From Paulinella micropora (Eukaryota; Cercozoa; Imbricatea; Euglyphida; Paulinellidae): a stretch of 64,000 nt of DNA. The notes beneath the pieces are model-generated. The model made no database searches and was not told where the DNA came from. It saw nothing but the letters and a program-made list of their open reading frames with translations. Positions 12,079-21,845 of the stretch are shown here, in pieces; positions within the stretch are counted from its first letter, which is position 1, and every line of letters begins with the position of its first letter. The position numbers were made by a program, and so were the translations under genes. The DNA lies in contig WBZZ01003114.1 of NCBI GenBank assembly GCA_019918135.1, forward strand, positions 52,715-116,714, given 5' to 3'.

Positions 12079-12249
12079 GGCAATTCCGATCTTCGTTAGG
12101 TTCTGTTGTAACAGCCGTGAAGTACCTTGCCAAAAACCCGTAGGTTGTAAATCCATCTTTTGTAGCAGTTTGTCATAGCGCGTTAAAAAATCTTTGAGCT
12201 TGGAAGAGTGCTTTGCTGACACATGTTGCAACAGTGCTTGATAAATCAA
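11231..12249 (-). CDS. Membrane protein with candidate -1 frameshift extension
   Basis: The zero frame (12249 to 11617) contains a hydrophobic segment (IGIAVVAAVYIGAMSI), a Ser/Thr/Pro-rich stretch and an acidic, Leu-rich end. The first in-frame ATG is at 12156; the upstream part may start in an unseen exon. At codons CTT TTT TTA the frame holds the heptamer T TTT TTA, a classical -1 slippery site. Staying in frame gives a 26-residue basic tail (RAQPRARRRAN); slipping -1 gives about 155 further residues to 11231, rich in Lys/Glu then ending in a hydrophobic stretch. I do not recognise a family. A simple one-base loss in a T8 run would look the same. Confidence 0.5.
11695..11701 (-). promoter_or_regulatory. 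Candidate -1 ribosomal slippery heptamer (T TTT TTA)
   Basis: Read on the minus strand in the zero frame (CTT TTT TTA) this is the X XXY YYZ heptamer used for -1 programmed frameshifting in several retroviruses. The -1 frame is open exactly from here onward and is clearly protein-like. The same heptamer is intact at 34726-34732 in the duplicate. No downstream pseudoknot was verified. Confidence 0.4.
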
Positions 12250-12663
12250 ACGAGCCGCGCTGCCAGGCCGTGTTGTAGGGCCACTAGTTATTTGCGTGAG
12301 AATAGTTTAGAATCTTCGCCCTCCCACTCTTAGAAAAACGAAGAAAGCCAGCTCATATTGTGGCTTTCTTTGTTTTTTTTTTCTTTTTACTTTTGTCAGT
12401 CTTTCATAAATATCTTGTATGTGTATGTTTTTTTTGGGCACCCAGAGTTAAGGGGGGGGGGGGGGATTCGTAGAAGGTGAATGTCTTCGAGAGGGGGGGG
12501 GGGCAGACCAGGTGGGTGGGGGAGGGGGGCCGGCCGCGCGATGCGTCCCGGGGGGGGGGGGGCGGGGGTGGGAGGAGGCAGGAAAGGAGAACTGCAAAAA
12601 TGCTTTTTTTTTTGGTATGGTCTTTTGACCTTTTTAAAGACTAAACTTCTGAGGGCGGACTAG
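12250..12663. other. G-rich spacer
   Basis: No gene seen. G runs of 9-13 occur around 12453, 12493 and 12551. The inverted repeat AAGAAAGCCA...TGGCTTTCTT at about 12342-12370 could form a hairpin between the two flanking genes. Confidence 0.4.
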
Positions 12664-13296
12664 ATGAGCACAAGAGAAGAAGCATTCACAAAGTGGCTCG
12701 AAGAGCAGCAAACGCCCGAATTCAAGGAAAAGCTTGAAAAAGAGCAAAAACACGGTGTCAACCGAGGACCCTTCTTTGAAGTCATTGCCGAGCAACCCCC
12801 ACCGCGACAAAAATGGCTGCTTGGTTACAACTGGTTTGACAAACGGTGGTTGAAAACCTTGGAATGTCACGGATTTGTGATTCTGACGGGGTTTATGCAA
12901 GCCTACGAAATTGAAATAGCCAAATGGTTCTACAACTGGCGTGTCAAAGCGTCTCCCGCAACGAAAGCAAGCACGGAGACGGGGCAGTGGCAGCGGAACG
13001 GCGAACTTGCCAATAACGGCAGAGATTGGCAGGATTCTCTATTTGCAAATTACTGTATCGGCCTGGTGAGTCGTTTGCTCAAGCTGTGGTATGAAGACGC
13101 CGGCCGCACCGCCACCATTCAGGACGTACAGCTGCTCAGCGTTTTGTTTGAACAGTCCAATCAGGCGCGATCCTTGCCCAAGTTGCACACAGCACAGCAA
13201 GATGATACGTACCGAGCTTTGCTTTTGTTGCAGCCCCTTGACGAAGGTAGAGTGCATTTTCAAGTGCAGCCCAAGAATGGTAAAAAAGATAGCTAA
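12664..13296 (+). CDS. Hypothetical protein, 210 residues, intact
   Basis: Uninterrupted frame from the ATG at 12664 (MSTREEAFTKWLEEQQ) to the TAA at 13296. The protein begins with a charged helix, then holds aromatic-rich segments (WLLGYNWFDKRWLKTLE, IAKWFYNW) and a Leu-rich helix. No signal peptide and no membrane segment. I do not recognise the family. It is one of the few undisturbed frames in the left half of the window, which supports real and current coding. Confidence 0.55.
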   Translation: MSTREEAFTKWLEEQQTPEFKEKLEKEQKHGVNRGPFFEVIAEQPPPRQKWLLGYNWFDKRWLKTLECHGFVILTGFMQAYEIEIAKWFYNWRVKASPATKASTETGQWQRNGELANNGRDWQDSLFANYCIGLVSRLLKLWYEDAGRTATIQDVQLLSVLFEQSNQARSLPKLHTAQQDDTYRALLLLQPLDEGRVHFQVQPKNGKKDS

Positions 13297-13400
13297 GAAC
13301 AAGCGGGCCCCGTGTCCGCGCCGGCCGGCAGCCTGGTGCTTCTGCGCGGAGATGTTAATCGGAGATTTTCGAGGAGGTCACCAGCCGTGATATAGACTGA

Positions 13401-13835
13401 TGTTGCTGGACACTGGGGCGCGCTGGTAGCTGTGAAGCTACCGCCTGTAGCAAGGCCCAGAATGGCGAGGAGACAAAAGAGGTGGCAGAAGAAGGCGGTG
13501 AGAATGAGGGGGCAAAAGAGGCGGCCGAAGAAGGCGGTGAGACTTCGTCGTCTGTGGGCGACGGCGCAAAGGGAGGGGCAAGAGTTGCGTGGGCACTCCG
13601 AGACATGCCCATAGGCCCGACGGCCACGCCCGGCCCGATTGACCCGACTACGACTGTATACGAGGAAGACAACTCTTGGTTAAGAAGAAAGTCGAAACGG
13701 GAAAAGATAAAACTGGCCCCGGCACATAGCAAATCTGACGCCGGATCGTGCAAAGGTTGTGGCAAGCTAAAAAAATTAAAAGCCGGAGCTGCGCGAGCAC
13801 CAAAACAGAGATCAAAAAGTACAACAAACCAGTAA
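13401..13835 (+). CDS. Hypothetical Glu/Ala/Gly-repeat protein, start unknown
   Basis: An open frame without an early ATG that follows the gene ending at 13296. It starts with near-repeats (EVAEEGGENEG, EAAEEGGET), then a Pro/Thr segment and a basic end containing a CKGC motif (GSCKGCGKLKKLK). It may be a 3' exon of the upstream gene or a separate gene with a hidden start. The antisense open frame across the same bases is likely a shadow. Confidence 0.3.
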   Translation, partial: CCWTLGRAGSCEATACSKAQNGEETKEVAEEGGENEGAKEAAEEGGETSSSVGDGAKGGARVAWALRDMPIGPTATPGPIDPTTTVYEEDNSWLRRKSKREKIKLAPAHSKSDAGSCKGCGKLKKLKAGAARAPKQRSKSTTNQ

Positions 13836-13959
13836 AACTTTTTTTTGTTTGTTGGTTGTACGGCCTGGACTTCTTTTTAACGGAGGGTGTGCAGCAATTT
13901 GCGGCACATCGTCTTTTTGCCGGATTATACATTTGCCGTGAAATTAACTGAATTTAGCA

Positions 13960-14660
13960 CAACACTGCACAAAATCGCAGCCAGCGCAGAAACCGGAACC
14001 GGAAATATCTTTTAGCCGCAGATTTCGGCAAAAGGTCCGTAACCTGCGGCATTTTCGACGTTTGGCGCCAAGTTCACCGCAAACCGAAACCTTCGAGATT
14101 TTTTTTGCTGAGGACATTTCGGCAGTGACAGTAGCAGACAGCAAAAAAATCTGGGGAAAGGAGGGCGGGCGGGGAAAAAAAATTCTGAATGTTTTTTCCC
14201 CGTCCGCTTGTCTTTCCCCAAAAAAATTTCTGTAACTGTCACTTCGCCACCAAAAAAGAAATTGCGTGCCGCAAATTGCGGTAAAAGGGCAAATGCCCGT
14301 AACTTCCGGCGTTTTAGGCATTTGTCGCGAAATTCGCCGGAAACAGCAACTTGAGAGAAAGTATTTTTTTTTTTGCCAAGGACATTTCGGCAGTGACAGT
14401 AGCAGGCAGCAAAAAAATTTGGGGAAAGAAGTGCGGGCGGGGAGAAAAAATTCTGAATGTTTTTTCCCCGCCCGCTTGCCTTTCCCAAAAAAATTTCTGT
14501 AACTGTCACAGTCATTGCCGAAATGTCCTTCGCCCTAAAAAAAACTTTCTTGATCATGTGCCGCAAATTCCGGTAGATATCGTTTTGCCTGAAATTTCTT
14601 TGATATTTGTCGCGAAATTCACCGAATTCGGCAGGACAAAAAAAAAATCGCCGCCAGGGC
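13960..14660. repeat. Two tandem long hairpin (palindromic) repeats
   Basis: Two units about 267 bases apart each contain a long imperfect palindrome. In unit 2 (about 14380-14527) the left arm starts GACATTTCGGCAGTGACAG and the right arm ends in its complement (CTGTCAC...GCCGAAATGTC); the centre lies near 14455. Unit 1 (about 14112-14245) is similar but its right arm is shorter. Between them sit related blocks containing TTTGTCGCGAAATTC. This looks like a non-autonomous foldback/MITE-type element in tandem. Open frames across it on the minus strand are not convincing genes. Confidence 0.65.
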
Positions 14661-14976
14661 AATTGTTTTTGGTAGCTGAATCATTTTTTGGGCGAGAGTC
14701 GGCGGGCGGGAGGGAGCACGAGGATTGCAAGGGGGGGGGCCAACGGGGTGGAAAGGACGCGGACATTCACTAGAATGCTTGCACCAGTACACAAGTCCCT
14801 CCCGCGAATGGGAGCCCTACTTTTTTTTTTGCAATTGTTTTTGCAGATTTGCTTGAGAGCGTGCCAAGACTAATTTTTTTTGTTAAAAACAAATTTCTTA
14901 TTTCCTACCAGAATCCGTCAACTACCAAAACAAAAAAAGTGCCTAGGAAAGTTACCAAAAAAAGGAAACTGTTTTG
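14661..14976. other. Spacer without gene
   Basis: A/T-rich spacer with T and G runs before the secreted protein; nothing else seen. Confidence 0.4.
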
Positions 14977-15994
14977 ATGCTTGCTTTTTTGTTGACCATG
15001 CTGGCGTCGCGCGCTCTCGGCGATTGTGCAGACACTTTGTGCATCGGGAACAGTACAAAGATCTGCCTGAACCCCCAACAGTCGGTCGCAAACTGTTCGG
15101 GCGCGTTCTGCACTTGCCGAATTACTGGCAGTGGCTCGTTCTCGTTTCCAGGTAACATAGCTACTATGCTGGGTCCCTCGCCCTGCAATTACCGACCGGT
15201 CACGGCGTAGAAACGCGCGTGCACATTGCGCAGGGCTGCTACGCGTTGGTAGAAAAGAATGTGCAACCCGCGGTCCCTCGCACGGGGCCTTTGGACCGCG
15301 TGGAATACGATGAGTTGTCTCTTGGGGGACTATGCGCCGATGCGCTACACAACACTGCAGAAAATGTCTGGGCAGTTATCAACAATACTTATAGTAACCA
15401 ATACGGCACAACAAACAGACCTAACTCCTTCATGTCATATCAAATGCCTGCAAGCTACAACGACACTAAGGGTGATGTCGTACTGAGGCATCGATGGTCC
15501 CGTCCGTGTTCGATTGGTCCAACGTCGATACTTACCTGGTGATTGACTTTTTAAGGTATAACGCGTACGAAAGTGACTGCATGCACATAGAAATAGGCAC
15601 GTCATTCGAGCTGGAAGAACCTGTGGTTGTCGCGCCTGTGTGTAACTGCACGGAAGGCGCTTGCCCGCACTTTCCTGCCAATTACAGTAGTTCCGGTGCA
15701 AGTAACGGCTATTTGGTTTACAGTGGGTGCGCTAATGCACCGCCACCGACTACGCCCGTTGCGCCCTCAACGACATCGAATGTGCCGCCCCCGACAACAA
15801 CAGCTGCGCTGCCTCCAGCAACACTCCTACCGACTTCGACTTACAATGGCTCCACCGTGCCGGTAGAATCAGCCGCCGTCAAAACACGAGCGTGGTCTCT
15901 TACGTCGTCCGCATTGACCTTGTCTACCGTAACAATCTTTCTGTCCCAATCTTACTTGTACCCCTTTCCTCTTTGTCCGGAATGTCCTCAATAA
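14977..15994 (+). CDS. Secreted, probably GPI-anchored Cys-rich protein
   Basis: The ATG at 14977 opens a signal peptide (MLAFLLTMLASRALG). A Cys-rich domain with many N-glycosylation-type sites follows, then a Pro/Thr stalk (PPPTTPVAPSTT, PPPTTTAALPP) and a C-terminal hydrophobic tail (SLTSSALTLSTVTIFL), the layout of GPI-anchored surface proteins. Two -1 steps (near 15200 and 15485) are needed, each consistent with a one-base loss. The stop codon TAA sits inside an AATAAA signal. Family not recognised; a surface or adhesion role is inferred from layout only. Confidence 0.55.
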
Positions 15995-15995
15995 A
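15990..15995 (+). terminator. AATAAA overlapping a stop codon
   Basis: The TAA stop at 15992-15994 is embedded in AATAAA, so the signal for 3' end formation would start within the coding region, as in very compact genes. Confidence 0.4.
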
Positions 15996-16509
15996 CAGGG
16001 ACTAGAGACTGAAAAAAAAAGAATAGTTGCAAGAAAGCCTTGCCAAAGAAATAAGGCCTGCAGACTAGAGGTAGAGAGGGGCTAAGAGAAGAGAATAGGA
16101 AAGGCGACAAGGGGCTGAAAGCGTGGAAATTTCGATGGAGATGGAAGGTCCGGGGAATAATAACGAGGGCAGCAAAAAGGTGCAACGACTTTCAATAAAT
16201 ACTGACTAAAAAACCTCTTCCTAGAGATCACGCATCACTAATTCTTTCTCTTCCTGCCCCGTTACCCACACAAAACCCCCCTCCCTGCGCCCAGCAACGC
16301 ACGCACATATATTGCAGTAGTTCTCTCCTGCTTCCCCCCCCCCCCTCCCTACCGGGCCCCTCCCTCCCGCGCCTTTTTTGTTGCAGCAAAAAGCAATAAT
16401 TATTTTAAAATCTAAATAAACAACTTTTTTGCTAACTTAAAAAAAGAGTTTGTATTAGTCTGACACGAGCTTGAATTGAAGGAAAAAGTTCAGGGCAACT
16501 TAACTATCA
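15996..16509. other. Spacer without gene
   Basis: No gene seen. It holds a second AATAAA at about 16194, a C run near 16339 and A/T-rich DNA before the next ATG. Confidence 0.4.
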
Positions 16510-17555
16510 ATGTTGATCGCTGCCTGGGGATTGGTGTGGCTGCTGGCAATCGCTCAAGGCGCGGTCGTGCGCAGCATCGTCTCGGACCTGGTGCAGCGCA
16601 GCAACGACCAGACGCTAGACGACGCGCGAGTAGAGCAGCTAGTCACGGTCGATTTCGACGTCTGCCAGCGGCCCTTCGGCGACGCCACAGGCGACCGCGT
16701 GCGCCTGCTGCTCAATCTGACGGATGGCTCAAGTGCAGCGGCGTGTTCTACGAAACGCCGATCGAGCCGATCTAGTTTTTGCCGCTCACGCTGCGCCTGC
16801 ACGAACACATGTCCTGCGAGGGCGACATCGTCAACATGGCGCTCGCATCCGTGGCACGCACGTCCGTGCCACGGGCCAAGACGGTCTATGAGTTAGTAGC
16901 AGAAAGCTACTGGCTTGCCAACTCAACGGCGGGTGCGCGCAGGCGTTTGTTGGGGTTGGGCCTGCCGTCCCGCGACAGCGAAGTGCCGCTCGGCAACTTG
17001 CTAACGACTCTCGATGGCCTTGCACCCAGCCGCCCAGCACGTGCACTGGCCAGCGGCATTTTCACCCAGAGGTGATCAGGCGTTACCGCCAAGCCTACCT
17101 AGACGTGCCGTACAGAGACATCCAGCTGTCAAACAACGGCGCTTTATTCCATGAGTACGAAGCGCTAAATGTAATCTTCCGGGGTGAACTTTACCTTGCC
17201 TCCGCGTGTCTTGTATCGATGCTGTGCAGTGGGGGAGACACCTTGCCGGGGTATGCAGAGCCACAAGCACACCAGGCGCGCGCGCTCGAGCTGCACCACA
17301 CACAAGCGAGGCTGCGCCTGGCCACAGCGCCGTACAGGGTGTGGATGGTTAACAGCCTGAAATTGCAGGAGTACCTCGCCAATCCCAAGTACGGGAAAGA
17401 CAAAGACAAGCGCGAGACGGAGCTGGGCGCCGACATAGACAGGACCAATGAAACATATAAGCTGATGCAGGAGCAGGACCGCATGCGGCAGCTGACGGCG
17501 TTCCAGGCCATTGACGGGCGCGCGGCGTGCTCGGCCGTGCAGGCCAGTCACTCCG
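16510..17555 (+). pseudogene. N-terminal (ectodomain) part of a membrane RING protein
   Basis: The ATG at 16510 opens a signal peptide (LIAAWGLVWLLAIAQG) and a soluble domain with Cys and an N-glycosylation-type site (NLTDG). The frame needs a -1 step near 16720, passes an in-frame TAG at 16773-16775 and needs another -1 step near 17065. It then continues as a charged helical segment (KYGKDKDKRETELG) to about 17555, where retroelement sequence starts. Coding of similar character resumes beyond the elements at about 21845. I infer that both parts were one gene before insertion; an alternative is two unrelated genes. Confidence 0.4.
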
Positions 17556-18420
17556 AAAGTGAAGAAGAAGAGGAACCCCCAACTAACCAATGTCCTTCTG
17601 AGTCTGAAGAAGAATCAGAAGTAGATGGTGAGTTGGGGATTCACCACATGGCAATTATGATGATGGGGAGACTGAGAGAAGATGATAGTGGTGTGTGTGT
17701 CGAGGAAGACAACCCCCCACCCTCAAACAACACCCCCATGCCACTTTTATTTCACACATCTAAGCCACCTGGCGCAAGAAGTAGAGGGGGAGGAGGTGTT
17801 GAGGGTGGTGTGCGTAGAGGAGAGCAGAAAGGACATGCATCACCTACACAAAACGACTCCACACACACTCGCCCCACTATTCCACCCCTTCACGAGAATA
17901 AGTTTTTGACCACCCTTGATATGGCTGGCGACCTAACTCCCCTAAACCAAATCATACCTTTGGAAGGGAATTGGGTAGGATACGTAAAATTACTCGTGAA
18001 AAATACAACCCAGTCACATTACGAGAAGTAGGTGGCCCACCCCTCAACCTCCACGGTAGACTAGTGCGTGTAGTTGACTGTCACGTCACAAGTAGTAAGC
18101 AGTGTGAGGCGACAGTGCCAGATACAGGGGTTAGGTGCTCGTGGAGACTGGGAGCGGCGAGGAAGGGGCTGTAGGGTGGGAAGTGTGCTGCTAGACTGAT
18201 AGATCATGACTTTTGCTCGCTGCATGTTGATCAAGAAAGGAAGAGAGGGGAAATATTGAGCAAGTACAGGGAAAAACTGAACCTAGGGTTGCCCCCCCCC
18301 CATGATGCTATGTATTACGAACCCACCACTTTGTTTACACACATCTCTTTGTGGAAAGAAAACATCAACCCTGCTCAGTCCAACAACGCAACTACATCTC
18401 TTTGCACACCCACTACTACA

Positions 18421-18462
<42 letters not shown>

Positions 18463-20225
18463 GCTACCACTACCACTACTACATCCATAGAGGGAGTGGG
18501 AGAAATAGTGGAAGGAGTAGGGGGAGTAGGAGCAGGGGGAGTAGGAGTGAAAGTAGGAGAAGTAGGAGTAGGGGGAGTAGGAGTAGGGGGGGGCAGTAGA
18601 GGGTAGACCGTCTGTACCTACTTTGTCTGTACCAACTTTGATCCACACTTCGTCTTCTCAACCTACCACTGCACTATCTGATACATCCTCATCACCTTTA
18701 TTTTGACCCCCAGAGATCATGCAAGAAGGAGAGCCAGGTAGAGCTGAGGATAGTAACGTTTGGGTAAGGGACGGAAAGCGGGTGTTAAAAGGTGGAGGAC
18801 TACCCCCCATCGAAGAAATACAACGCTTGGTTACTGCTCTCAATCAGGGGCTTAAGAGTAGAACAGTGACAGACGGGTTGATTACGAGCCAGGAGGAGGA
18901 ATATGATGAATTCTATACAGAATTATATTACGCTATGCACGATTGCGTCCTTACCCTTGCTACCAAACACAACAACCCGTTTGCACGAGGCATCATTTCT
19001 TCTTTCCCTTACATGGTAAAGGAGGTAGAGGATCTCGAGGATGTGTTGGGTGGAGTGACACCTCCAGAAGAAGACGAACCCCAAAGCCCATCAGACACAG
19101 ACACCACCACTTCATACCCCGAACAAGACAAACCATACTTTCAGTCTGAATGCTCTATCATGTTGATGGACAATAACTCTGACCACAGAACTGACAGCAG
19201 CAATATAGTGTGGGTAGACGATAGTGGTGCAAGCGAAACACAGTCCCCAGATAGGTCTACGTTTGTTAGCCTTAAGAGAGCTCCGCAGAAATTCCGCATA
19301 GCAAAAGGAAGCATTAGAACCGAGTACAAAGGGAAAGCTTTAATGAATCTGTCGGGAGCTCACGGGGAAGAAGTCAATGTCCTTGATGCCCACACCGCAC
19401 CTAAAGTACGGGTTAGTGGCTACTTCTGCATGGGTTTGTAAGGGTTTTGCCGTCATACACCAAAACAATCAAGTGATAGTGCTCAGGAAGCCTATTCATT
19501 TTACGGAAGACCAAATCGTGGCTAGTGGGACAGCACTCCCAAACCACTTGACGGTGTTTGATGCTCCGGGCACCCCGCCTCTCAATCCTTTCGAGTTGTA
19601 TGAGCCCACAGGTCCATCTACTACTATGCCCACCACTACAAGTGAGACCCCCGAGCCCGACGATGATGACAGTGTCGCGTCGGACCCGGGGGGACAAGCT
19701 TGACAACCCACCTCTCATCTTTCTCAGAAAACGAACCCACCTATATATCATGACGTATACTGTTTATTGTCACCGTGTATCTGTGGTTGGCGATGTGACG
19801 TACCTAATACATACGTACCCTACTCTACTGAGATAGATCATGAGAAAGATGAGAGGGCTGAGAGTAAGGGAGATAAAGCGCTGGGTAGTAAAGCTTTATG
19901 TCCTGTCGTTCGTCCTCACTATCATGAAAACATACATGCCACTGTGTTCCATCATATGTGTAAGCACAGAGGGGTAAAAGCCACGGAGCGAATGGCTAAC
20001 TATATGGGAGTAAAGATAGTGGGGAGGGAGTGGAGGGAACGAGTAATGAGATGCCAATGGTGCTTAAGGAATAAGATAAAGAGAGTGCCCCATTTCAAAG
20101 ACAAGCACCATGCAGTAGAACGCCACCCTGGGGTCCACATAACAATGGATACTCAGGGTTGGTGGAATACCTTATAGTGGGACGGGAAAAAGTACAAGTT
20201 CACCGTCAAATGTCTTGCATCTGGG
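17556..20225 (+). mobile_element. Ty1/copia-like retroelement 1, degenerate
   Basis: A Gag-Pol remnant on the plus strand. It starts with an acidic Ser/Glu region, then a conserved Cys/His segment (QCEATVPDTGVRCSW ... CAARL ... CSLHV), a region with GGLPPIEEIQRLV, a copia-type aspartic protease site (VWVDDSGASETQSPDRS) near 19210, a GAG-pre-integrase/zinc segment with an HHCC pattern (H-x4-H class ... CQWC) near 19970-20070, and the start of the integrase core (HITMDTQG). Several shifts and in-frame TAGs (18172, 20175) show decay. No reverse transcriptase and no LTR are seen. It is truncated at about 20225 by a facing copy. Confidence 0.75.
18416..18600. repeat. ACT microsatellite and GGAGTA-type repeat in retroelement
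   Basis: About 16 ACT triplets (18416-18466) are followed by degenerate GGAGTAGG-type repeats to about 18600. They lie between the Gag Cys/His segment and the protease region of element 1. Confidence 0.8.
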
Positions 20226-21845
20226 CTTGAGTTAGACTATTATCTGAGACATAAGAATGAGTTTTCCGCGTGCTTCTATGTAGAGATCCATATAGAATTC
20301 GTTGACTTCCCCATTCTTCCCTGTAATGAGAGAATACCTCACCTCCAATTCCTTCGCACCTTCGACTAGTGCTCCTACCAATCTCTTTATCTCTCCAATG
20401 ACTGGTATTTCCCCATTGCCTCCTATTATCATCATCTCCCCCTCTTCCCATCGCCACGCAATAGAAGGGTCGTTCTTGATCCTAGCTCTCTCCTACTCTC
20501 TATCCATCCCATGGTCCAATTCACAGGGTGCAAGGTGTGGTGAGGTGGGGTTTATTCCCTTACACTTCCTCCTTGACCCCCCTCTATCCCATCCTCCTCA
20601 CTCTCACTAATTTCTTTCTTAGAGTTTGAGCGTTGTACAGATGGCTTAGACGGGGAAAGGAAGTCTAGGAGGGAATATTGGTATCACTGTTGTACAGATG
20701 GTTTAGACGGGGAAAGGAAGTCTCGGAGGGGAATATTGGTATCACTATCGTCATCATCTTCATCAGTTCTCGTCTCCCCCTCAACCCTCCCTCCCTTCTT
20801 TCCCCCTACTACACCCTCAGCGTTCTTATCCCTTTTGACGTTTGGATTCGAAGCTGTACAGGTGTAGTAGGGAGTGTATGGACTGTGGGTGGAGATGGTT
20901 TGGGGTGTGAACTGTGAATAGAGGAGGTTCTGTGTGATGAGGTGATAGGGGACTGCACAGACAGATTGGATGAGGTAGTGTGGGCTTTCTGTTCTACCCT
21001 AACTCACTCTCTCAGAATCCACTCCATAGGGCCAACATCAGAGTACCTTTGAAAGGGATGCTCCTCCTTTCAATTCTGACTGCCAACAAATCTCCTCTCG
21101 TCTGTTCTGTACTAACATGATGCAAACAGAAGTTACACCCATATACCTCCATCCTAGCAGCACACTGACCACCTGTTTTCTTTCCCCGAGCGGCCCCAAC
21201 TTTCCAAGAGCACCGGACGCCATTCCTATTGAATCCCTCGCACTGTTTTGCGGCTGAAACTGGGACAGTGCTTTTCCTGAGAGGTTGTGCCCATAGATTG
21301 AGGAGGGGACCTCCTTCTTCCGTAAGTGGTTTGGGGTAGTGACACGAGATTTCATGAGGACCTTTTTGTAACCCCCCTCGACACGTGTTAGTCCCCATCC
21401 ATCCTCCATGGAATGAATTACTCCTAGAGGTGTGGGGTCGCCGCCATGTCGAGGGGAGTGACAAAGAGGTTGTCTTTCAGGAGATGGATGGTCTGTGGTT
21501 CAGAGGTAGAGGGATGAATGTTAAGACCATGAGGTTGCTTGTCGCTTTCTCTCTTCTTCTCTCCTCTCGATGCTAATGTGTGTGGTGGCGAAGCGAGTGT
21601 GTCAAAAGAGGAAGGAGGTGTGCTAGTGTCAAATGAGATGTTCGTCTCTTCGTCATCCGTTTCCTCTTTTTGTATCATGTTTATGCTCAACATGTGATTG
21701 ATGTAACCTACTTCCCCTACTCCCTCCTCACCTTCCTCTTCATTAAGAGTAGCAGACTCTTCGTCTGAACCAGGGGTTTCGGAATCTTCTCCTTCTTCTT
21801 CAGAGTTACCAGAAGAAGAAGAGTCGGAGACCCCTGCGTGAGGGA
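20226..21845 (-). mobile_element. Ty1/copia-like retroelement 2, Gag part, inverted
   Basis: A diverged relative of element 1 in the opposite orientation. Reading from 21845 leftward it has an acidic Ser/Glu start, the segment NLFVTPLDMAA (element 1: KFLTTLDMAG), the same Cys/His segment (QCEGFNRNGVRCSW ... CAARM ... CLHHV) and a region EIPVIGEIKRLVGAL that matches element 1's PPIEEIQRLVTAL. It stops near 20225, before the protease. The two elements face each other, with their Gag starts at the outer ends. Several shifts show that it is dead. Confidence 0.65.
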
